In this document: piece by piece, positions 56,815-64,000 of the stretch | Numbering within the stretch: the stretch's first letter is position 1 | Layout: each line of letters begins with the position of its first letter | Program-made: the position numbers and the translations under genes | From: Sepiola atlantica | Taxonomy: Eukaryota > Mollusca > Cephalopoda > Sepiida > Sepiolidae | Reading direction: 5' to 3' | Length of the DNA stretch: 64,000 bases | Assembly: GCA_963556195.1 (NCBI GenBank) | Contig: OY744519.1 | Coordinates: 106,649,000 to 106,712,999, forward strand | The notes under the pieces: model-generated | What the model saw: only the letters and a program-made list of their open reading frames with translations | What the model was told of the DNA's origin: nothing | Database searches by the model: none

Positions 56815-58345
56815 AAATATAATTATTCAATGTGGATTTCTCAAAGTTACGTATAGGCGCGAAGCACACAGACACAAAATCTTTTGTCTGATAGTTTTCG
56901 TAATAATGATGAAATATGAAGAAACATTTCTTGAAAACGCGTTCAACAATACATCCGTTCAACTTTACCTAAAAATAGCTAGCCATGTTTACATCTTTTT
57001 AAATAGATGCAGAAATTATTGTCTCCCTTTCTCATTATTTCATTTTTGATTTCAATAGATATTCGATTAATAGCAAATAAAAATAATTCAATGTGCATGT
57101 AGCAAAGTAACGCGTAGGCGAAAAACACACACAGACACAAGATGTCTTCCAATTATGATACGCTAAAAATGTATTATTTTAAATTGTGTAACATGTTTAG
57201 CTTATCAGAGAGCGAAGGAGCATAATGTTTCAAAGACCCGAAAATCTCTAATGACCCAAGCAAGATATAATACTAACAATGCCCTCGAGCGCTAAGTTGG
57301 GAACGGATATCAGATTGATCGTTGATAATTCATTACTCTATCTGACGATATTTAATTATACGGATGTGCCAGCCGAGCAGTGCTGGATACGTCAGAAAGT
57401 TATCACTACCTTGTACCCGTTTTTTTTTAAATTGTGTTCTCACTTTCATTTTCATCTGGTCTCTTTGACTTTCTTCCCTTTTAATATATGATTTTCTTCT
57501 TTTATCGTTTTTTTCTCCTCCGTTTCTATTTTACCAACAACCTTTCCTTTCTCTCCTTCTCGCTTTCTCTACTTTAAATTAATTGAACAATTATGTTTAT
57601 TCAAGTTACAATCGAAAATGTTTCCGCACAAGCAAAGGTCAATTCAAGAACCGAAATGGTATTTTCCGGAATGTGCAGATCGAAACGAAATAAAACATTG
57701 ACAGGCATCTCTCTTCAATTTCAAATTGTTCGCCTCAAACCTCGATGCGGTCACAGAAAATTGCAAATTTTCCATTAATATCTCCTCTGTCGACTTTTTC
57801 TTTTTATTTTTACACCTTCACTTTTTAACTTCGTTTTATTTCCAATTTTAAATGCTTTACGCATTGCTACATTTTTCATTTGGTTTCTGTTTGTTTTTTT
57901 ATTCAAAAGCATTAAATCCGTAATTAACAGTTAGCCTCTAGAACATGGAAATAATAATATTAAAAAAGGAGATGAATAAATAATTAAATTATTTCTATTT
58001 TAAATGAGAATTTGTTCTCTTCTCTTTAAGATTCTACGTTTCTAACTTGCAAACGCTGTCGCAGATTCTGAATATTTTTAGAAATATCGAACTCAATGCT
58101 TGCAGATTTGGTCACATCAAAGATCAAGCGTAATATAAATAGAAGTTACGATTAAATTCTAAGTTATATTTTCTATTCGAACTCTGGTCATGGTGTAAGT
58201 TTAGTCTCCAAATTATCGCTAATTAGTTTTCTACCCACGAGTATCTCTATTGTTGGAAGTGGCCACGTTAAGTAGTCGCCAGGTGCTTGTGAAATTGAAA
58301 ATAAATAGTTACAAAGATTACGCGATTAGATAGTATTAACAGATA
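56815..58345. other. No recognised feature
   Basis: AT-rich. TATTCAATGTG..AAAGTTACGTATAGGCGCGAAGC (56823-56865) recurs weakly as AATTCAATGTG..AAAGTAACGCGTAGGCGAAAAAC (57087-57126), each before a CACACAGACACAA word; a spaced direct repeat. Confidence 0.55.
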
Positions 58346-58347
58346 TA

Positions 58348-58969
58348 TCTATTTATATGAAGTTACGTATGAGTATGTTAAGATATTTCTGCGTACAGGA
58401 TTCACTACTAAACTAATTAACCGATCATTATGAATTTTGGAAGATAGTTGCTAAGTGTAAGGGGGCTAAATATGAGTTATATTTAGTTTAATTTAGTTTC
58501 ATGTAATAAGAGTAAAATGGGATGGAAGTCCTTCGTAAACATTAAGATACCTTCGATTTTTGTGATATTTGAACAACTTCAATTAATAAATATTTTACAA
58601 ATCAAAGTTTCTTTGAAGTATTTTAAGAGTCTTAGAGGTATAATATGGGCACAACTTTCCATTTACAAATTCAAATATTTCAGATTTGCATTGAATGTGA
58701 TTCATAGTCATTATACCCAAATTTAGCAGGATTTACTGTCTTTCTTTTTCTTCTTAAAACCCCTTAAGCTTAAGAGTTAAATTTTAAGCCATTTTCTAGA
58801 ATCAAAGTCATATAAAAGATTTTGATCAAATTAGAATGAATAATATAGACTTAAGGTTTAGTATCATTATATCTTAATTTTAAATGTTCTTAAGAGGGCA
58901 TAAAAGTGGTGCAAAACTGTTTTGTTTGGGGAATTTATTTTACCTGTCCTGGCACGGGTATTCTTCTTG
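58348..58969 (+). mobile_element. Helitron-like family A, full-length 622-bp copy
   Basis: Starts TCTATTTATATGAAGTTACG (Helitron-type 5' TC) and ends with an imperfect hairpin ACCTGTCCTGGCACGGGT (58942-58959), ATTCTTCTTG then T (consensus CTAG-T). Other copies or fragments: 29964, 30935, 32574, 39370, 40875. Non-coding, so it would depend on an autonomous Helitron elsewhere. The Helitron call rests on terminal motifs only. Confidence 0.7.
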
Positions 58970-59045
58970 TTTATATATAAAAGACGAAAATTTTATCATG
59001 TTGTAGAATATTTTAGATGAGGATAGATAATTTTTATTATTTAGA

Positions 59046-59545
59046 TTATTCGAACTACTATTCTCATGTTGGATGTTATTCTCACAATGTTTCGGCCGAT
59101 ATAACCCTCGACCATCGTCAGGCGTGTCTTGTCGAACTCGGGAATCTTTACACTGAACTCTGGAATTTGCACGGAATTTCGAACTGAATCCCTTCTTTAA
59201 TCTATGGTGTAGATTATTCTCGTTTTCGTTCCGTCAGCCATGACCAGGTAGTAATAAAAAAAATACTTTAGAATTCTCCTCAGTCATGGCTGACTCAACG
59301 AGAAGAATCTACCCCTATGGATGAATCCATGGGGGTAGATTGTCCTCGTTCCGTCAGCCATGACTTAGAAGAAATCTTAAGTATTCTTTTTATTACTACT
59401 CGGTCATGGCTGATCGAACGGAAATTCCGTACAGATTCCCGAGTTCAACTAGACGCGCCTGAAGAATGTTGGAGGATATATCGGTCGAAAGTTTTGAGAA
59501 TAACATACAATATGAAGACAGTAGTCCGAATAAGCCAAATCACGA
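59046..59545. repeat. Nested inverted repeat of a SINE-body family
   Basis: Inner arms 59227-59322 and 59325-59420 (about 96 bases each, roughly 85% by eye) meet at an almost loopless centre ATGGATGAATCCAT (59317-59330). Outer arms 59046-59165 and 59440-59545 carry TCTCATGTTGGATGTTATTC / complement and GAACTCGGGAATC / complement. The word GTCAGCCATGAC or its complement occurs four times. The right outer arm matches the SINE body at 13195-13400. Confidence 0.85.
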
Positions 59546-59549
59546 AAAC

Positions 59550-60778
59550 TGTATATCTGTTTATCAGTTTTTCAGCTCACACTTTCCAACCTAATCAATT
59601 TTGGATCACTGTAGCCTCATAACATAATATAGCGCTATTAAGACGGGTGTGCTATAGCATTCTCACTTCTTTGAGTGGAATCGAAACCAGATAAAGTGAT
59701 GTAGCGTATCGGTGAATTTGATTCGTACGGTATATTCTCCTGTTGTTTTGTTTATTTGTTAAGCGAGACGGACTTCTGCATAAAACTCTCGAAGATCGTG
59801 TCTCACGATTATTTGATATACATTAAGTTCTCGTTACTAGTCGAATAGGAGCTAATCTTTACATGAACTGCCAGACCAACTCTTATAATAATATCGTAAA
59901 AAAAGGTTGGCAAATTGAAAAAGAAAAAGCAGGCATTTTCTATAAATAACAAATAATATATATTTATTTAAGTGACCCACACCGTTGGGTGTAGATAGCC
60001 TGAAGTTAAAACGGTGAGGCAAGGAATATTAATAATGCAGGTTAGCTGGCGAATGTCTTTTCTTAGAGCAGTATATCTTCAAGTGAAGATAGCCTTGTTC
60101 AGCGTTAAGTTGACAGGGCAGGATAGGGGACTTCTTTCTTTGTAAGTGTCTGATAGCTCTCTGCCTGCTCTGCAATTCTTTAAGGGTCTGGATATAAATC
60201 TTATAGGTACGGTCGAAATTATACGCCGAGGAGTCTGATTGGTCATCGTGTGACCAAACAACATCACTAGGGTGGCTCTCCGCAAGAGGAAAGAAATTTC
60301 AATATTTATGACTGCTACAGTTGCAACTTTTCGTTACTCTGTGTGCAGGTTTTTACTCTCGACAAGAAGAATAGCACGTCTCAGCAGTTTCATACGAAAT
60401 CGGGGAAGGTTTGACTCAGAACACACAAACGAATGGCAAAGAAGCAACTTTGCTACGTTTACTCTATTGATTTCGTACCTGGAGCGTTCTTTCTTGCCAC
60501 ATGTAGAATCAGAAAAATGCAAATTACATTCAGGAAAAAGTAGAATACATAAATAAAAGAAAAATAAATAAATAAATAAGAAAAAGATTTTTAGGGAACT
60601 GAGTGAAAAATTCAAAAATAAAATAAAATAATGGCATATGTTCTACTGCAAAATGAATAGCATTATATAAGGATCGAAGAATGATAACAACCAACGAATA
60701 AATAAATAAATAAATAAACGAGCAGATAATAAAATTTACTAATAATAAATTATATAAAAAAAACAACTAAATAGATAA

Positions 60779-60780
<2 letters not shown>
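59550..60780. other. No gene recognised; ATAAATAAATAA words near the end
   Basis: Frames of 68-101 codons on both strands without known domains. AAATAAATAAATAAATA runs at 60566-60580 and 60697-60718. Confidence 0.5.

Positions 60781-60782
<2 letters not shown>

Positions 60783-60842
<60 letters not shown>
60783..60842. repeat. (TA)n microsatellite
   Basis: TA array of about 29 units. Confidence 0.98.
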
Positions 60843-60843
<1 letters not shown>

Positions 60844-61264
60844 CACAAATATGTGGGTATATATGTGTATGTACGAATATACAAACATATAGAAACTTAC
60901 ACCATAATTAAGTTAGTAATTAACCAATTATGGAATTAGAACAACAATGAGATATACCCACTTGGGTGCAAAACGATTCACAGGGAGACTACTGACAAAA
61001 CGCGATATAAATATCACAAAAAAATAATTAAACAAACGAATAAATAAATAAGTAAATACATGAAAGGAAAATAAGGAAATAACTCAACACACAGAAAAAG
61101 AATAACATTTTTTGAGGTCCCAGAAAAATAAAACAAAATCGTGTAAAGTTCTGCTGTAAAATGAATAGGCGGAATTCACTACCAAATTCGCACATTATGC
61201 CATCGCAAGAATGAGTGAAACCATGAGTATGGCATATTAAAGAACACATAATCGTTTTAAGTAC

Positions 61265-61290
61265 TATATATATATATATATATATCTATA

Positions 61291-61352
<62 letters not shown>
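61265..61352. repeat. (TA)n microsatellite
   Basis: TA array with two TCTA interruptions near 61285-61297, directly left of the MITE. Confidence 0.98.
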
Positions 61353-61355
<3 letters not shown>

Positions 61356-61738
61356 GACAGAAAGATGAAGATAACAAATTGTATAAAATTATAGATAGTT
61401 ACAAAAAATTAATACAAATGTTATTACATCGAAAGTTCAATACTGCTAAATGTTTCCTCCCCGACCATTTATTTCCTTATTTCTTTATCCCCCAACCTCT
61501 CTAGTTTTATTCTTCAATTTTTCAAAGTGAAATGGAACTAGGTAATATATATTTATTATAAATACCACATTACCCAATTTTATCCTCTGACGAGAAGAGT
61601 GTTATCTTTGAAAAGCCATGGTTTAAGGATTAATGTAACTCCTTGCATATGAACTTTCGATATGATAAAATTTGTATTAATTTTGTGTAACTTTATATAA
61701 TTTTATGCAATTTTTTATCATCATCTTTCTGTCTTTAA
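61351..61738. mobile_element. 388-bp MITE with 88-bp terminal inverted repeats
   Basis: TIRs 61351-61438 and 61651-61738 match as reverse complements at about 79 of 88 positions, starting TTAAAGACAGAAAGATGA. Flanks allow a TA or TTAA target duplication, so Tc1/mariner or piggyBac-like origin cannot be separated. The core holds CTCTGACGAGAAGAG and CTTTGAAAAGCCATGG, shared with 10408 and 49425. No coding capacity. Confidence 0.9.
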
Positions 61739-61829
61739 AATTGATTGCTCTGCTCAACGTATTGAGCTTTACTTTCTCGCGATAGATCACTTTACGATAC
61801 TTCAGTTATCGTTAATTCTATGATCATTA

Positions 61830-61925
61830 GTATATATATATATATAAATATATATATATATGTATATATATATATATGTGTGTGTGTATATATATATATA
61901 TATGCATATATATAAATATATATTT
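61830..61925. repeat. Compound (TA)n/(TG)n microsatellite
   Basis: TA runs interrupted by ATGTAT, GTGTGTGTGT and ATGCAT words. Confidence 0.95.
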
Positions 61926-62910
61926 GTGGTCAAAAGCAATGAATGGTTATCGATTTTATTATGTTTTCTAACGGTCGATAATTCTCTATGAGCTAGATTT
62001 TAAGTTCAAAGAGAGACATGGAGAATAAGTAAATAAATGGGCGTGGTAGATAGGTAAAGAACATTCAACGGAATCATACAATGGTACGAGGTGAATAAGT
62101 GTAGAAAGGTGAAAAAAGTCTGGCAAAATATCGAAAAAAAAAGGTTAAGATGCTGTGCTGTTTAATATAGAGACTGTAAAAAGTAATTGTACACATACGT
62201 TCTCATACAAATGCCGTTGAAAATGAGCACGTGTACAATTACATCACAATTCCTGGTGATCGCTGGTGTGCAGAAGAATGCATTCGAAACACATATGCAA
62301 TAATTCGGAAGAGGTTTTTGTGTCATGTAAGTTGTTTTTCTGCATTTCTGAAGATTCATGATGTCAATGAGATTCAAACTTTGTAAAATGTCTAACTTTG
62401 TTTACATTAGATAGCGACGATGATGAAATGGTGTTTATATTGCAAATAAAAGCTCATTTTCTTGATACAAGTGTTTTAAAGTTTGTGTCGGAAACGAAAT
62501 ACATTTATAATTGCTCTGGAAGTAAATATTAGAGCCTTCTGCAGTTTGTCATACCCATTGAGCTTAAAGCACTTGAGTTTGATTACACAACCAATATATA
62601 TTATATCTACATGACGTGATACTATTTGGAATCAAACTGCTTAAGGGAACTTGGAATACTATAAAATTGCACATTGTTATAAAAAAATATGCATTATTTA
62701 TAGCAGCTATACATTCGAGGAAACGTGCTACCTGTTTGAGGTTGAAAAGACTTAATGAATGCTAGAAATATATATTAAATAATTCATTAACAGGCATGTA
62801 TAATCAATTACTAATGGAGATTTGGTGTCTGACTGTCTGAAGCTGAAACTATATTATTTATTTCAGACTATTGTTCTATTGTTGTATCTTTCAGTGCTCA
62901 ATTCAGAGTT
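61926..62910. other. No recognised feature
   Basis: AT-rich; one 71-codon minus-strand frame (62162-62377) of no known family. Confidence 0.55.
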
Positions 62911-63066
62911 GGGCGGTAATGTACTTTCTGTTGTGTCATCATGAGACTATCGTCCCAGGCATTTCCATTTTTTTAGGGAGGTAATGTAGTATCTTTTTGT
63001 TATCATCAAACAATTCTCCCAGGCATTACCTCCTATTTGTGAGGGCTAGTGTAGTATCTGTTCTGT
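62911..63066. repeat. ~65-bp tandem repeat, two to three units
   Basis: GGTAATGTACTTTCTG, GGTAATGTAGTATCTT and GGCTAGTGTAGTATCTG each precede a CATCA..CTCCCAGGCATT or equivalent block. Confidence 0.75.
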
Positions 63067-63105
63067 TGCTGTTGTTCTTTTGAGGGTAGAATAGTATAAT
63101 ATTTG

Positions 63106-63160
63106 CTCGTCATTATACCATCTCCGTCATTATACCATCTCCGTCATTATACCATCCTCC
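63106..63160. repeat. 17-bp tandem repeat, three units
   Basis: CGTCATTATACCATCTC three times, the last with one added base. Confidence 0.95.
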
Positions 63161-64000
63161 GACGAAAATAATCATTTTTATACTGCATAGGGGGCGTTGT
63201 TAGTTGCTGTTAATGCTGCTCCTGATACTGTTGCCAATGGTGCTTTTTCTGTTCTTCATAAATAGGAAAACAGATTGAAAACCCAGACGAACAAAATACA
63301 AAAAACAGAACAGTAAATAAGGCTAAATGGAACAGAATGAGATGGAAGAGTGGAAATATGACTGAAAAAATGAGAAATACTAAACAGGAAACATGAAGAC
63401 CGAAACTGAAGATACTAACAAAAGAGGGAAGACTGAGACGATATAGATACAAATCCGAACAGTACAAACCCAAAAAAACATGACCGTTGAAAACAATGCA
63501 GGTCAGTTTAACCAAAATTTAAACGGAAATAGAATAATATTTTGTGATATCGAAATTGGAAGTAAATTATTGAAAACGATTACTTAAACAAAAGGTGCTA
63601 TTTTATACACGGTAAGGGTATATATCTTTTGAAGCAGTATTTTTTATTTGCTTCCGCGCGAGAGATTTAGCATAAAAACACATTGACATTTTTAGCTTGT
63701 TTAAAAACAACTGAAAACATTTGTCCTAAAGGCATTCAGTTACAACTGCCTTTACTCGAGAAATGCTTCAAATTTATGTTTGAAAAAAAACACTGTATTT
63801 CTCCACCAGAGATCTACCATATAATGAAACAAAATATATTTCTGGACAACAAGCGCCGCTACATATTCAAATATCCTTTTTTTACCTGTAACCATCTCAT
63901 GTAAAGTAAAAAAAAGAAAACAAACACTTATAGATTTTACATTTACTTTTTATATAAAGTAAAAAAAAATAAGTTGAATTGAAAAATTGTTTGTTTTTTA
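63161..64000. other. No recognised feature
   Basis: A 101-codon minus-strand frame (63210-63515) is hydrophobic (F, L, S rich, from a purine-rich plus strand) and has no recognised domain; a 73-codon plus frame (63683-63904) is likewise unknown. Confidence 0.5.

Noticed and set aside
63210..63515. 101-codon hydrophobic minus-strand frame as a membrane protein
   Set aside because: Hydrophobic content follows from a purine-rich plus strand; no defined transmembrane spacing or start context.

Overview
The window looks like intergenic or deep-intronic DNA from an AT-rich animal genome. It is most likely a mollusc, and a coleoid cephalopod such as an octopus would fit. That guess rests on the mix of very long (TA)n arrays, two classes of degenerate APE-type LINE, tRNA-derived SINEs, mariner and MITE copies and Helitron-like termini. 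It is inference from the repeat types, not a species identification. I see no intact host protein gene, no rRNA and no intact tRNA gene. Nearly all open frames are short chance frames, translations of (TA)n as Y-I runs, or remnants of transposon proteins.

Layout. 0-10 kb: a near-perfect 39-bp hairpin (1184-1271), a GC-richer island (5560-5845), and a decayed RTE-like LINE 3' half (6505-7423) whose stop codon runs straight into a (TGA)n tail. 10-24 kb: a dispersed repeat with two or more copies (10623-11010, 20455-20930, 20955-21080), several tRNA-derived SINE heads (11215, 13035, 18475, 18710, 19640), a truncated 3' end of a Jockey/CR1-type LINE (16186-16770) and a Helitron-like element (17030-17491). 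24-34 kb: a 22-bp minisatellite, a second and longer copy of the same LINE on the minus strand (27396-29630), a TA-flanked MITE (29631-29961), and a dead mariner (31410-32570) between two same-direction copies of a non-autonomous Helitron-like family. 35-43 kb: a ~120-bp tandem array broken by a module that recurs at 36.9 and 38.5 kb, two more Helitron-like copies (39370, 40875), the second carrying a nested 175-bp insertion with a 10-bp target duplication, and a CpG-rich patch with splice-site-like signals (42380-42785). This patch is the best candidate for host promoter or exon DNA. 43-52 kb: a tRNA-SINE pair in inverted orientation (44277-44520 and 45064-45290) and a ~970-bp palindrome (50043-51015) bounded by (TA)n on both sides. 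52-64 kb: more Helitron-type 3' ends (52967, 53371, 56780), a full-length 622-bp Helitron-like copy (58348-58969), a nested inverted repeat (59046-59545), and a 388-bp MITE with 88-bp terminal repeats (61351-61738).

There is no operon-like or pathway logic. What connects the elements is nesting: transposons sit beside (TA)n arrays, inside each other, or in inverted pairs able to form long RNA or DNA hairpins. All family assignments were made by eye from motifs and from comparison of copies within this window.
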